Source of the DNA: UBA2589 sp965223235
GTDB taxonomy: Bacteria > Gemmatimonadota > Gemmatimonadetes > Longimicrobiales > Gaopeijiaceae
Length of the DNA: 64,000 nucleotides
Reading direction: 5' to 3'
Assembly (NCBI GenBank): GCA_965223235.1
Contig: CBDCVV010000019.1
Span: 124,001 to 188,000, forward strand
Part shown: piece by piece, positions 43,713 through 52,861 of the stretch
How the letters are laid out: every line of letters starts with the position of its first letter
Position numbering within the stretch: the first letter of the stretch is position 1
Program-made: the position numbers and the translations under genes
The notes under the pieces: model-generated
Databases searched by the model: none
Told to the model about the DNA's origin: nothing
Seen by the model: only the letters and a program-made list of their open reading frames with translations

Positions 43713-43741
43713 TTGACGATTTCAATATGTGACAATATTAT
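43713..43741 (+). promoter_or_regulatory. Sigma-70-type promoter of arsR
   Basis: TTGACG (43713-43718) and TATTAT (43736-43741) are separated by exactly 17 bases. The predicted transcript start about six to seven bases after the -10 falls at the ATG of the regulator at 43747, so the mRNA may be leaderless. No Shine-Dalgarno sequence is visible before that ATG. Confidence 0.65.
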
Positions 43742-43748
43742 CACATAT
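43725..43748. promoter_or_regulatory. ArsR-type operator over the promoter
   Basis: Perfect arms ATATGTGA (43725-43732) and TCACATAT (43741-43748) flank an inner palindromic core with one mismatched pair, giving a 24-bp site. It covers the -10 and start codon, so binding would shut off its own gene. The half-site resembles that of the PadR operator at 9957-9983, but the spacing differs. Confidence 0.75.
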
Positions 43749-44103
43749 GCAAAGTGAGGAGATACGCGAGCAGGATGCCGACGCAGTATGGCGAGCCTTG
43801 GCCAACCCGGTCCGCCGTCGAATTCTCGACGACTTGGCGGACGGCCCCTTGACCACGGGTGCGCTCGTGGAGCGCATCGAAGGACTCTCACGGTTCGCCG
43901 TAATGCAACACCTGGGCGTTCTTACCGAGGCCGACCTCGTCGTCCCCATTCGGAAGGGGCGCGAGCGATTCAACTATCTGAACCCGGTACCTATCCAGCA
44001 GGTGTACGACCGGTGGGTCAACAGGTACATGCAACCGTGGACGGACGCCCTCACCAGCCTCAAGTCGGAACTGGAGAGTACCGCCAAACGGAACGCCTCC
44101 TAG
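43747..44103 (+). CDS. ArsR/SmtB family transcriptional regulator
   Basis: 118 aa winged helix. WRALANPVRRRILDDLADGPLTTGALVERI and LSRFAVMQHLGVLTEADLVVPIRKGRERFNYLN are the DNA-binding and wing parts. No cysteine metal site is visible, matching the subgroup linked to SRPBCC proteins rather than metal sensors. The ATG at 43747 is used because a GTG at 43729 lies in the operator and no Shine-Dalgarno supports either. Followed by an SRPBCC gene 31 bases on; this regulator-SRPBCC pairing is very common. Confidence 0.93.
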   Translation: MQSEEIREQDADAVWRALANPVRRRILDDLADGPLTTGALVERIEGLSRFAVMQHLGVLTEADLVVPIRKGRERFNYLNPVPIQQVYDRWVNRYMQPWTDALTSLKSELESTAKRNAS

Positions 44104-44134
44104 TGCACGACTTCACCCACTCCCAACGGCCCCA

Positions 44135-44659
44135 ATGACTGCCCAAGAGCTACCTGACCACGTGTGTTCGATCGTAATCCACGTGCCTGTCGACGCGGTC
44201 TGGAACGAGCTCACGAAAACCGGCTCCATCCAGAAGCCTCTCTACAACACCGTCCTGGACATCGACCTTCGCCCGGGAGGTCGACTCCGGTACTCCTCTC
44301 CGGATCGGAAGCGTGTCTTCGTCGCGGGTGAAGTCTTGGAGGTCGATCCCCCCTATCGGCTCAAGCACACCTACATCTTCGCGATGAGGCCTGAGGCCGA
44401 TACCGTAGTGACATGGGAATTGGAAGCAGTCGACGGAGGCACTCGTGTGACACTCACCCACGCCGGGTGGACGTCAGAGCACACGGCGCCCGAGAAACAC
44501 GCGGCCGGCTGGGTGGAAATCTTGGGTCTCTTGAAGAGTCAGCTCGAGACGGGGGAGATCCCCACGAAGACCCGCGTCATCTACTGGATGCAGGGGCTGT
44601 TCATGTGGGCGATGCCGAAGACGACCAAGGCGGAGTACGCCGACGAGCAAGGTTGGTGA
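44135..44659 (+). CDS. SRPBCC (AHSA1-like) domain protein
   Basis: 174 aa. A typical START-like ligand-binding fold: VPVDAVWNELTKTG near 17, PGGRLRYSS, GEVLEVDPPYRLKHTY near 70, TRVTLTHAGW around 105, and a C-terminal helix (AAGWVEILGLLKSQLE). Such proteins bind hydrophobic ligands; the partner ArsR suggests control by ligand or stress. A tail of about 25 residues (MQGLFMWAMPKTTKAEYADEQGW) extends beyond the domain. Its stop overlaps the GTG of the next gene. Confidence 0.9.
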   Translation: MTAQELPDHVCSIVIHVPVDAVWNELTKTGSIQKPLYNTVLDIDLRPGGRLRYSSPDRKRVFVAGEVLEVDPPYRLKHTYIFAMRPEADTVVTWELEAVDGGTRVTLTHAGWTSEHTAPEKHAAGWVEILGLLKSQLETGEIPTKTRVIYWMQGLFMWAMPKTTKAEYADEQGW

Positions 44660-46164
44660 GGTCGCTCGTCGGCACCGTCGGAGTCTTTGTCGTCGCCTCG
44701 AGCTGTGCTGACGCCACTCCTGAACCCGTCCAGTTTGCGCTCGCCTACCCGGAGCTCTTTGCCGAGGGTGGGGCACTCACAGACGCGTGGGCCGACTACG
44801 ACCTCGATGGGGATCCGGATCGCTTCGTCGGTTTCAACGGCGCGCCTGCACGGCTCTATCGGAACGATTTGATCGACGGATTCGTCGACGTGGCCGCAGA
44901 AATCGGAGTCGACATCGCCCGTTCAGTCCGCACGAGCGCATGGGGCGATTTCGACGCCGACGGTGACCCCGACCTTTTTCTCGGCTTCGCTGGAGAAGCC
45001 CCCGTGACAGCTCTTCTCCGAAACGATCAAGACCAAGGCTTCACCGACGTCGCCTCGGAGATGGGCCTGAGCCTCGACTCGGGGAGCACGCGTCAGGCAT
45101 CGTGGATCGACTACGACGAAGACCGTGACCTCGATCTCTTCCTCGCGATGAGGGACGGACCCAACAAGCTGTTCCGCAACGACGGCGAAGCTGGATTCAT
45201 CGACGTGGCGCCCCAGCTTGGCCTGGCAGACCCGAGACGCACGGTGGGAGCCAGTTGGTTCAATGTCTCGGGTGGAGGACTCGATCTCGTCGTCGGCAAC
45301 ATGAACGGAGACCCAAATGCGCTCTATTTGTCAGGTGCAGACGGGTACGTGGAGGCAATCCAATTCGAGGGTCTCCGCCAAGGCGGACGGGCGATCGGGG
45401 TCGATGAAGAGGGGACAGTCCGCCCTTGTGTCGTGGACTTCGACTCGGACGGGGACTTCGATCTCTTCTTCGCGAATTACGGTGCGAACGGCCTCTACTC
45501 TCGGGGCGAACGTGAGACGTGGACGAATGTGGCAGAGAGCGTGGGCCTCGCGACTCCCTCTCGCTACGATACCTGCGCCTGGGGAGACTTCGACCACGAC
45601 GGCTCGGTCGACTTGTATGTCAACGGCACGGTGGGAGGTGGTACGCACTACCGAGACTATCTGTACCGGCGCCAGGGCGCTCCATCCTTCGTCGATGTGA
45701 CGCCCGATGTCTTGCTGTCCTTGAACGCCAGCCACGGGGCGACGTGGGTCGACTTCGACCTCGATGGCGACCTCGATCTGTCTTTGGCCGGAGCGGCCGA
45801 AGATGGCATGCATCACGTCGTCCGGAACCTCCTCCGCCCCGAGTTCTCGTGGCACTCGCTCAAGGTCGACGTGCTCGATAGCTCGGGTCGGTCGACCTGG
45901 CCGGGCTCTGAGGTGAGGTTGCTCCGCACCGGGAGCAGAGAGGTTTTAGGCACCCGACTCGTAGATACAGGCTCGGCGTACGACGCTCAGTCCGTGCTGC
46001 CAGTCCACTTCGGGATTCCGGGCGGGCAGCCCGTCGACGTGGAAGTCACAGTGAATGTCTCCGGTTCTCTCGAAACCGTTCGGATCGATGACATCGACCC
46101 ACGGGAGTGGCGAGGGCGGACACTCGAGATCCGGATCGACGCCAACGGATCCCTCGTCCGCTAG
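44656..46164 (+). CDS. FG-GAP/VCBS repeat lipoprotein with ASPIC/UnbV-like C-terminus
   Basis: 502 aa. The GTG at 44656 overlaps the SRPBCC stop (GTGA) and gives a lipoprotein signal ending VFVVASSC (Cys17). The mature chain is a chain of FG-GAP repeats with calcium-binding loops such as DYDLDGDPD, DFDADGDPD, DFDSDGDFD, DFDHDGSVD and DFDLDGDLD, predicted to fold as a seven-bladed propeller. Residues about 400-500 match the ASPIC/UnbV domain. Longer in-frame starts run into the SRPBCC gene. A surface calcium-binding protein, role unknown. Confidence 0.88.
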   Translation: MRSLVGTVGVFVVASSCADATPEPVQFALAYPELFAEGGALTDAWADYDLDGDPDRFVGFNGAPARLYRNDLIDGFVDVAAEIGVDIARSVRTSAWGDFDADGDPDLFLGFAGEAPVTALLRNDQDQGFTDVASEMGLSLDSGSTRQASWIDYDEDRDLDLFLAMRDGPNKLFRNDGEAGFIDVAPQLGLADPRRTVGASWFNVSGGGLDLVVGNMNGDPNALYLSGADGYVEAIQFEGLRQGGRAIGVDEEGTVRPCVVDFDSDGDFDLFFANYGANGLYSRGERETWTNVAESVGLATPSRYDTCAWGDFDHDGSVDLYVNGTVGGGTHYRDYLYRRQGAPSFVDVTPDVLLSLNASHGATWVDFDLDGDLDLSLAGAAEDGMHHVVRNLLRPEFSWHSLKVDVLDSSGRSTWPGSEVRLLRTGSREVLGTRLVDTGSAYDAQSVLPVHFGIPGGQPVDVEVTVNVSGSLETVRIDDIDPREWRGRTLEIRIDANGSLVR

Positions 46165-46168
46165 GGCA

Positions 46169-49100
46169 CTACCACCGCTCTTCCCTGCCCTGGGTCGTGA
46201 AAAATAGGATCCGCTCCTTGACGCGATCCCCGGTCAAGCGGCTCCATGCCTCTGCATACGTCTCGACCTGCCTACGATAGGCCACGACACGACTCTCGAA
46301 GTGCGGGTCCGTCCCGAGGTCGGTCTTCCAGTCAGCCACCACCCAACCGCCATCTTCGAGGAAGGCCAAGTCGATCACCCCCTCGAGGATGAGGGGTGCG
46401 TCCCCGACCGACGCCGCCGCGTCGGGTTTCACCGCGTCCACTCGATCCGCCGAAGGCGGATCGGCCTCGCCCTCTCCACCGCCCCCGTCGCCCAGAGTAC
46501 CGAAAAGGTCGAGCTGCTTTCGTACCGCCGACGATGGTACCGCGGGTAAGGGATCTTTGGGCGCGTCCTTCACCACCTCGAACGGCGTTGAGAACGACAC
46601 CTCAACCAACCGTTCTTCGGAGGCCTCCGCCCGCCGCCAGAGTTCCGAGCCCTGCACCGCCGCCACCAGGTCGACCAGCTCGTCCAGCTCAGTCGGTTCG
46701 CCGTGATCGTCCAGGGGACGCTGGTGGCTCACCAAGAGATCCCTGTACGCTACCTGGAGGTGCTCGATCTCCAGCTCCCTAGCCGCAAGCGCAAGCGCGT
46801 CGTGCACGACCGTGCCCCAGGCAAAGCCACGAAAGAGATGGCGCGCCTCCTTCTCGAGAGCCCTTGAAGCCTCGATCATTCCCTCGGGTCGAGAGGAGCT
46901 GCGTGACGACTCCGACTCGGTCGCGGCCTTTGCCAGCCTCGAGACCGATGTCACCGTGTACGTCGGTCGAGCGAGCTCACTCACTGCCCCCTTCGCCTCC
47001 TCAATGGACGCGGATATCGACTCGGACGAGCGAGCGACCACGGGGCGCTCCGGCGCATCCTCCAACCCGAGCTCCAGCGGTTCCGCGTGCTCATCGAGCC
47101 ATGGATCGAGCGAGCTCCACGGAGACGCCCCCTTCCCACCGGGCCATCTCGAGACGACCAGCTCTTCACGCGCTCGAGTCACCGCCACATAAAGAAGACG
47201 CACCTCCTCGGCTCGATCGAACCTCAACTCGGCTTCCTCCGACTCGCGCCAACCGTGCGGGCGGGCGAGGTCCTGTGGAGACCGGAAGGCACCCCGATGC
47301 TCGAAGACGCGCAAGAAACCGTGTGCCTCACCCTCACTGGATCGCGCGATGTGGATGTCCGGCGCGCGACTCCGCGACTCAGTCGGATTCGCGAGGATGA
47401 CGACCGTGCCTTCCAGCCCCTTCGCCTGATGAAGGTTCATGAGACGGACCGCATTCTCCCTCCCCGGCTCCAACGGGGCCTCTGCTTCCCGGAGCGCCAA
47501 GGCACTACGCAGGGCGCGCAAGGCTCCAGGGAGCGAGGAATCTCCTCCGTAGGCAGCCGATCGAATCGCGTCGAGTGCGTACACGAGAGCACCAGCGCGC
47601 AACGCACCGAGATCCCCGGAAGCAGCCAAGGGAAGGAGCCCCATCTCCGTCGCGAAGCTGGTGACGAAGACATCGGCCGGTTGCGAAGTGGCGAGCCTCC
47701 ACCACGAGTGAAGCGACGACACCGCGGCGACGACCTCACGGTCTCCGGAGGCCGAAGGGGTCATGACGTCGAAGGCGCCATCCGCAAGCCGGTGTGAGAC
47801 CAGTCGCTCGTAATCGAGGCCGAAAAAGAGCCCCACCAACGTGCTCACGACGCGTACGGGGTTGGTCGGGTCGATCATACACTCGAGAAAGACCTCGAGC
47901 TCTCTCAGCTCCTCCGCGACCCCCACCCCCGCCCCAGTCACGTCGACCGGAACTCCGTACTCCTCGAGCGCGGCGGCGTAGTTGTCGAGATTTCCGCGCT
48001 GTCGGGTCAGGATCAGAAAGTCTCCTGGGGTTCGCTCGCCATTCCCGATACGACCGCGAATCCAGCTCGCGAGACGCAACGCGTCATCGCTCGTAGCTCC
48101 AGCTTTGCTCCGCTGCTCAGGCGCGATGTCATAAACGAACACACCCTCGCACGGCACCTCTTCAGTCGGGGGACGTGTGTCCAACGGCTCGAACGCGGCT
48201 TGCTCACGAGTCGCCTTCTCAGGGAAGAAGGCTTCGCCCGCAAACAGCTGGTTCACCAGGTCGCCGATCTCAGGGCGCGACCTGAAGTTCGTGGTGAGAA
48301 CTACGACCTCCCCAAAGTCCCGAAAGCGATCCCGGACGAAGCCGTAGAGCTCGATGTCTGCACGCCGGAATCGGTAGATACTCTGCTTCGGATCTCCAAC
48401 CACGAAGAGAGCCCCGTCTCGGGGCACGACGGCCCGCCAATCGGGACAGTGGTCGCCGGACTCTTCAGCGCTCTCCACCCCGCCACCATCCGGATCGGAT
48501 GCCAGCAGCAGCATGATCTCGGCCTGCAAGGGATCCGTGTCCTGGAACTCGTCCACGAGGAGCCGGCGCCACTTTCGCCCGAGCTGTCGGCGCACGGAGG
48601 GTTGCTCGCGCAGCAGCCTCGCGGAGAGTACGAGGAGGTCTTGGAAGTCGAGCTTCCCGATCCGGAGCCGATGTTCGTAGAAGGCACGTTCGGCACTCCT
48701 GCAGAGCTTTATCGCGAGCGCATACCGGTGGGCATACCACTGATCGACCAGTCGTTGCGCTGGCGTGTCGCCGAGGCCGAAGGCGTTGATGTCGGCAACG
48801 AGCGAACGGGTGAGCTCCTTGTCTCGCCATCGGTTGAACGTCGTCTTGTGCGGAGAGCCAGTCTTGCAGAGAAGCGCGACGGCGTCGAAGAAGTCGCTAG
48901 GCCGATCCCATCCCGAGATGTCACGCTCGAAGTGGATCCGCCTCAGCTTGTTCTGGAGCGAGTCCCAACCCCGCGGAGGCGGCACGTCATCCATGAGCTC
49001 CCAAGCTCGATCGACGATTCCTTCCAACGTGGCTCGCAGCGCCTGAAAGTCGTTCGGGTCCGGCGGATCGAGGGCATCCGCAGGGAACTCCACATCGGGG

Positions 49101-49678
49101 TTCTCGACCAGACGGTCGAACAACTCGAAGAGGCCACTGACCCGCAATCCAGCGCGAGCAAGATCTTCGAGAACCGGCGCGCTGTCTCGCGCTAAGCGTT
49201 CGAGATACGCTCGCCAAAATTCGGCCCGAATACCGACCCGCTCCTCCACCGGGAGCTCTTCGAAGTCCGGGTCCAAGCCGATATCGAGGGGGCGCTCTCG
49301 AAGGATTCGTCCGCAGAACGAATGGATCGTCCCGATAAAGGCACGGTCGATCCCGTCTAGGGCGACACGTAGCCTCAGCTCTTGCTCGGCTGACTGCGGA
49401 TCGACGGCCGTCCTGACCCTTCGCAGTCGTTCTTCGAGCTCCGCCTGGAAGCGCTCTCGGAGCTCGCCGGCCGCTTTGCGCGTGAAGGTAACCGCGGCGA
49501 TCTCCGAGATCTCGGCTGACCCGCTTTCCAGGAGTGCGACCATCCGCCCCACCAGAGCGGTCGTCTTCCCGGATCCCGCACCTGCCTCGACTAAGAGATT
49601 GGTGTCGAGGTCGGTGAGGATGCGCTCCCGGGCTCGGCGGTCCGGTAGCGGGAGTTCGAGAACGGGTGGGTCAATCAC
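46169..49678 (-). CDS. addA: AddA-like UvrD helicase-nuclease
   Basis: 1169 aa. Walker A EAGAGSGKT is at residues 31-39 and the Walker B block is LVDEFQDTDPLQAEI. Helicase motifs such as GDPKQSIYRFRRADIELY and HQAKGLEG follow. The C-terminal RecB-like nuclease has GVIDLAFLEDGGWVVADWKTDLG (catalytic D and K) near 1100. AddAB repairs double-strand breaks by resecting ends to a recombination hotspot. The start is GTG at 49678; the ORF extends upstream to 49810 with a non-conserved lead. Its partner addB lies about 6.5 kb away on the same strand. A 261-base stretch without a convincing gene precedes the start. Confidence 0.92.
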   Translation of the reverse strand: MIDPPVLELPLPDRRARERILTDLDTNLLVEAGAGSGKTTALVGRMVALLESGSAEISEIAAVTFTRKAAGELRERFQAELEERLRRVRTAVDPQSAEQELRLRVALDGIDRAFIGTIHSFCGRILRERPLDIGLDPDFEELPVEERVGIRAEFWRAYLERLARDSAPVLEDLARAGLRVSGLFELFDRLVENPDVEFPADALDPPDPNDFQALRATLEGIVDRAWELMDDVPPPRGWDSLQNKLRRIHFERDISGWDRPSDFFDAVALLCKTGSPHKTTFNRWRDKELTRSLVADINAFGLGDTPAQRLVDQWYAHRYALAIKLCRSAERAFYEHRLRIGKLDFQDLLVLSARLLREQPSVRRQLGRKWRRLLVDEFQDTDPLQAEIMLLLASDPDGGGVESAEESGDHCPDWRAVVPRDGALFVVGDPKQSIYRFRRADIELYGFVRDRFRDFGEVVVLTTNFRSRPEIGDLVNQLFAGEAFFPEKATREQAAFEPLDTRPPTEEVPCEGVFVYDIAPEQRSKAGATSDDALRLASWIRGRIGNGERTPGDFLILTRQRGNLDNYAAALEEYGVPVDVTGAGVGVAEELRELEVFLECMIDPTNPVRVVSTLVGLFFGLDYERLVSHRLADGAFDVMTPSASGDREVVAAVSSLHSWWRLATSQPADVFVTSFATEMGLLPLAASGDLGALRAGALVYALDAIRSAAYGGDSSLPGALRALRSALALREAEAPLEPGRENAVRLMNLHQAKGLEGTVVILANPTESRSRAPDIHIARSSEGEAHGFLRVFEHRGAFRSPQDLARPHGWRESEEAELRFDRAEEVRLLYVAVTRAREELVVSRWPGGKGASPWSSLDPWLDEHAEPLELGLEDAPERPVVARSSESISASIEEAKGAVSELARPTYTVTSVSRLAKAATESESSRSSSRPEGMIEASRALEKEARHLFRGFAWGTVVHDALALAARELEIEHLQVAYRDLLVSHQRPLDDHGEPTELDELVDLVAAVQGSELWRRAEASEERLVEVSFSTPFEVVKDAPKDPLPAVPSSAVRKQLDLFGTLGDGGGGEGEADPPSADRVDAVKPDAAASVGDAPLILEGVIDLAFLEDGGWVVADWKTDLGTDPHFESRVVAYRRQVETYAEAWSRLTGDRVKERILFFTTQGREERW

Positions 49679-49939
49679 AGAGCCAATCTGCCGGTGAGCC
49701 CTCCGATGCGGAAGGCGTCCCAGAGTCGCGCACTCCTGTTTCGGAAACGAACGATCGCCCGCGGCGAGCGATCCATCGCCCGGACGCCCGAAAGCCTTCT
49801 CCAGCAACAACTTGGGGCCGACTCGCTACGATGGCACGGTGCGTGCACTATGAGAAAGCGCCGGCGGGGCTGCCCGGGCGGTGGCGTGGGGTGGTGACGA
49901 CGATGATGTGAGAAGCCATAGCCCGGGCCCCTTAGCCGG
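49679..49939. other. Intergenic stretch before addA
   Basis: 261 bases with no convincing gene. It holds a GC-rich imperfect hairpin TCGCCcgcGGCGA near 49755 and one open frame of about 80 codons on the plus strand that has low-complexity composition and no ribosome site. I consider it non-coding. Confidence 0.4.
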
Positions 49940-50974
49940 TCAGGTGCGATTCAGGTCGTACCTCATGATTCGGCCGTGCGGCCCGTCCCGGTCACGCTCC
50001 AGAGCGAAGATCGCCCCGGGCGGGATCTCGAGACCTTCGAGGGCATCCGCGATCGCCGCTTCATCTTCAGAAGCGAGATCGAGGCTGACGGCCTCGACGT
50101 TGCGCGCCATCTGACCCGGTTTGGTCGCTCCGCAAATCGCGGCTGAGACACTCCGTTGGGTCAGTACCCAATGGAGCGCGACCGCGGACGCCGCCACGTT
50201 GTGCCGCTGCGCGACGTCCACCAAGACCCGGAGAAGACGTTGGTACTTCTCCCACCCTCCGCACTCCTCGATGATCAGGCGGTACTTGGTCTGAGACCGC
50301 GTCTCGACTGCATCGGGGACGGGTCGGCCGACCCAGCGATTCGTGAGAAAGCCTCCGGCCAAAGCACCAAAGGCGAGGATCCCGATGTCGTGGGCAGAGG
50401 AGAATTCCTGCAGCGACCTCATTGGCCGACGATCGAGCAATGAGAACTGCACCTGGTTCGAGACGACAGGCACGCCAGCTTCCGTGAGTCGCCGGACCCG
50501 GTCCGTCGAAAAGTTGGTGACCCCGAGACGACCGATCTTCCCTTCTTCACACAACTCCGCGAGGTAACCCGCGGCCTCTTCCATCCCCGGCACCTCATCT
50601 CTCCACCAGTAGAACTGGACGAGGTCGACCCGCTCGAGCCCGAGTCGAGACAGCGATCGATGAATGATGCGCCGTACGTAGCTCCGGTCGACCCGGTCCA
50701 ACACCGCGTCGTCGGGCACGAACTTCGTGTGGATCTGAATGGGCGTCTGCGCCGAAGAAGAAGACCAGCGGCGGAGAAACCGGCCGAAGAGCTCTTCGAC
50801 CCCCGTGTAGATATCGGCACAGTCGAAGGTGGTGACGCCGACCTCTGCGGAAGCCTCGAGAAGGTCGACCGCATCGGTCCACCCGTCACCTCGCAACCGG
50901 TGGCCGTCGGAGAACTGCCAACCCCCGTGAATGAGTCGGGAAATCTCGTAACCCGGGACCAGCTCGACTCGCAT
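49940..50974 (-). CDS. Aldo/keto reductase family protein
   Basis: 344 aa TIM-barrel oxidoreductase. TFDCADIYTGVEELFGRFL (about 49) holds the catalytic Asp and Tyr, IHTKFVPDD the catalytic Lys, and DLVQFYWW and NQVQFSLLDRRP are conserved barrel blocks. A histidine normally present in the catalytic tetrad is replaced in QFYWW. The start ATG at 50974 is chosen since the family begins at VPGYEISRLIHGGWQ. The gene is directly after a TIGR04076 gene, in the same direction, 29 bases on; these are often paired. Substrate unknown. Confidence 0.9.
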   Translation of the reverse strand: MRVELVPGYEISRLIHGGWQFSDGHRLRGDGWTDAVDLLEASAEVGVTTFDCADIYTGVEELFGRFLRRWSSSSAQTPIQIHTKFVPDDAVLDRVDRSYVRRIIHRSLSRLGLERVDLVQFYWWRDEVPGMEEAAGYLAELCEEGKIGRLGVTNFSTDRVRRLTEAGVPVVSNQVQFSLLDRRPMRSLQEFSSAHDIGILAFGALAGGFLTNRWVGRPVPDAVETRSQTKYRLIIEECGGWEKYQRLLRVLVDVAQRHNVAASAVALHWVLTQRSVSAAICGATKPGQMARNVEAVSLDLASEDEAAIADALEGLEIPPGAIFALERDRDGPHGRIMRYDLNRT

Positions 50975-51003
50975 GGAGCGGGGCTCGGGAGACGGACGGA
51001 CCG

Positions 51004-51351
51004 TCAATGCCTTGAGGTGCCCAGGGGCACCCGAGTGACTTCCGAGTGCCGGAAGGTGGTCCGTCCAGTGCGGGTGATCTTGAAGCGTCCACCGCAGAGA
51101 GGATCGGGGCAGGCCACCTCCTGATCGGTCGTCATCCAGTCGTTTGGAGTCGTCTCGCGCTGCTTGGCCGGAAGGAGCGGCAACAGGGCGGCTAGCGGGT
51201 AGAGCGGAAAGCTCTGCCCGTCCGGAAACGAGATGTTCTCGCCAGACACCTCGAAGTAGTCCCCCACCCCGTGGTTGCAGACCATCGGGCGGTCTCCTTC
51301 CACGACCTCGACTCGAAGATCGTACAGTGTAAAGTCGTCGGGATTCGTCAT
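51004..51351 (-). CDS. TIGR04076 family protein
   Basis: 115 aa. The visible pattern is that of the family: YDLRVEVVEGDRPMVCNHGVGDYFEVSGENI, then a SFPLYPLAALLPLLPAK block and ACPDPLCGGRFKITRT with two cysteines at the end. By memory, TIGR04076 proteins bind or process redox partners and are often next to aldo/keto reductases. ATG at 51351 is used; the frame stays open further upstream without matching the family. The cysteines at about 25, 81 and 86 could bind metal. Confidence 0.72.
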   Translation of the reverse strand: MTNPDDFTLYDLRVEVVEGDRPMVCNHGVGDYFEVSGENISFPDGQSFPLYPLAALLPLLPAKQRETTPNDWMTTDQEVACPDPLCGGRFKITRTGRTTFRHSEVTRVPLGTSRH

Positions 51352-51460
51352 ACGGTTCTCCACGGACGTGATAAGAATCCATCCATCCCGCGGCCTAGGT
51401 GTGCGACGGGGGTCGAGAACGTAGGATTGCTCGCCGTCCTTCACGACCCTCGCGCACGGT

Positions 51461-52861
51461 ATGCCCTCAGAGATCCCTCCATCGACGGAAGCCGTCGCCC
51501 CGGCCCTCGTGTCCTTCCGCGGCGGTGTCTGGGGAGCGCTCGCGCCGTTCGCGCTCTTTCTCGGTGGTGTGTCGTGGCTCGGCCTCTCCGGAGCTCCGGA
51601 TGAGTCGGGTTTCGGCCCCGTCCTCTTGGTAGCGATCGGAGTCGGGCTCCTACTCTCGCGTAACCGCGCGGCGTACGCCGACTCGGTGATCGACGGGATG
51701 AGCGAGCGGATCGTGATGCTCCTCATTCTTTCATGGTTGTTGGCGGGGGTGCTCGGGGCGCTCCTCGCGGCGAGTGGATTGGTCGAAGCCCTCGTGGCTG
51801 TGGCCTCCACTACCGGGGTGCGAGGAGGCGGATACGTGGCCGCCGTCTTCATGGTCGCGGCCATTTTCTCGACGGCAACCGGTACGAGTCTCGGCACCCT
51901 CTTGGTTTGCGCACCGCTCTTGTACCCGGCGGCGAGCGGTCTCGGAGCGGATCCCGCCTTCGCAATCGGAGCGCTCCTCGCCGGGGCCACCTTCGGAGAC
52001 AACATCTCACCCGTTTCGGATACCACGATCGCGTCCGCAACGACCCAAGGGGCCGACCTCGGCGGGGTCGTGCGCTCCCGCATGCGTTACGCTCTTCCCG
52101 CCGCGGCGGTGGCGCTGCTGATCTTCATGACCTTTGGAGGGGCGGAGGCGGGACCCTCCCTCAGCCTCGGACCCGAGCCTCCCACCGGAGCACTCTGGAT
52201 GCTCCTCGTCCCAGCTCTCGTTCTGACCATGCTCGTCCGCGGCTCCCACCTCGTGGTAGGGCTCTTCGCCGGCGCAGCGGCGGCGGTGATTGTCGGTGTG
52301 GCGCTGCGCCGCTTCCTCATCAGCGACTTGCTCTACATCGACACGGAGCAATTTCTCGCACAGGGGCTGCTTCTGGACGGGATGCGACGATCTCTCGGCG
52401 TATCGGTCTTCACGATCTTACTCATGGGTCTCGTCGGCGGGTTACGCGCCTCCGGTGTGCTCGCCCGCCTGATGCGCTGGATCGGCGACCGGGCTCAGTC
52501 GGCTCGATCGACCGAGTGGTGGATCTTCGGTTCTATCTCGGCAGCGACGATCCTTACCACGCACTCGACGGTAGCCATCCTCACGGTCGGGCCGCTCGCT
52601 CGCGAGGTGGGAGAGCGAAGAGGTGTCCACCAGTATCGTCGGGCCAACCTGCTCGATGTGACGGTATGTACCTACCCCTTCCTACTCCCCTTCTTCATCC
52701 CGACGGTGCTCGCGGCGTCGCTAACCGGAGCCGACGGTTCTCTTCGGGTCTCGCCGCTCGACGCCGGCCTCCACAACGTGCACTCGTGGGCTCTCCTCGC
52801 CGTCCTTCTGATCTCTCTCGTCGGGCGTCGGGGGAAGCTTCCGCACCCTTCAGAGGAGTAG
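51461..52861 (+). CDS. NhaC-type Na+/H+ antiporter family protein
   Basis: 466 aa with about 11 spans. GATFGDNISPVSDTTIASATTQGADL (around 171-196) is the family signature with two aspartates for ion binding, and TATGTSLGTLLV (about 138) lies in a broken helix. The C-terminal half holds HSTVAILTVGPLA. It could exchange sodium for protons or a dicarboxylate. Convergent with the aconitase-X small subunit; stops overlap by 12 bases. Confidence 0.92.
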   Translation: MPSEIPPSTEAVAPALVSFRGGVWGALAPFALFLGGVSWLGLSGAPDESGFGPVLLVAIGVGLLLSRNRAAYADSVIDGMSERIVMLLILSWLLAGVLGALLAASGLVEALVAVASTTGVRGGGYVAAVFMVAAIFSTATGTSLGTLLVCAPLLYPAASGLGADPAFAIGALLAGATFGDNISPVSDTTIASATTQGADLGGVVRSRMRYALPAAAVALLIFMTFGGAEAGPSLSLGPEPPTGALWMLLVPALVLTMLVRGSHLVVGLFAGAAAAVIVGVALRRFLISDLLYIDTEQFLAQGLLLDGMRRSLGVSVFTILLMGLVGGLRASGVLARLMRWIGDRAQSARSTEWWIFGSISAATILTTHSTVAILTVGPLAREVGERRGVHQYRRANLLDVTVCTYPFLLPFFIPTVLAASLTGADGSLRVSPLDAGLHNVHSWALLAVLLISLVGRRGKLPHPSEE

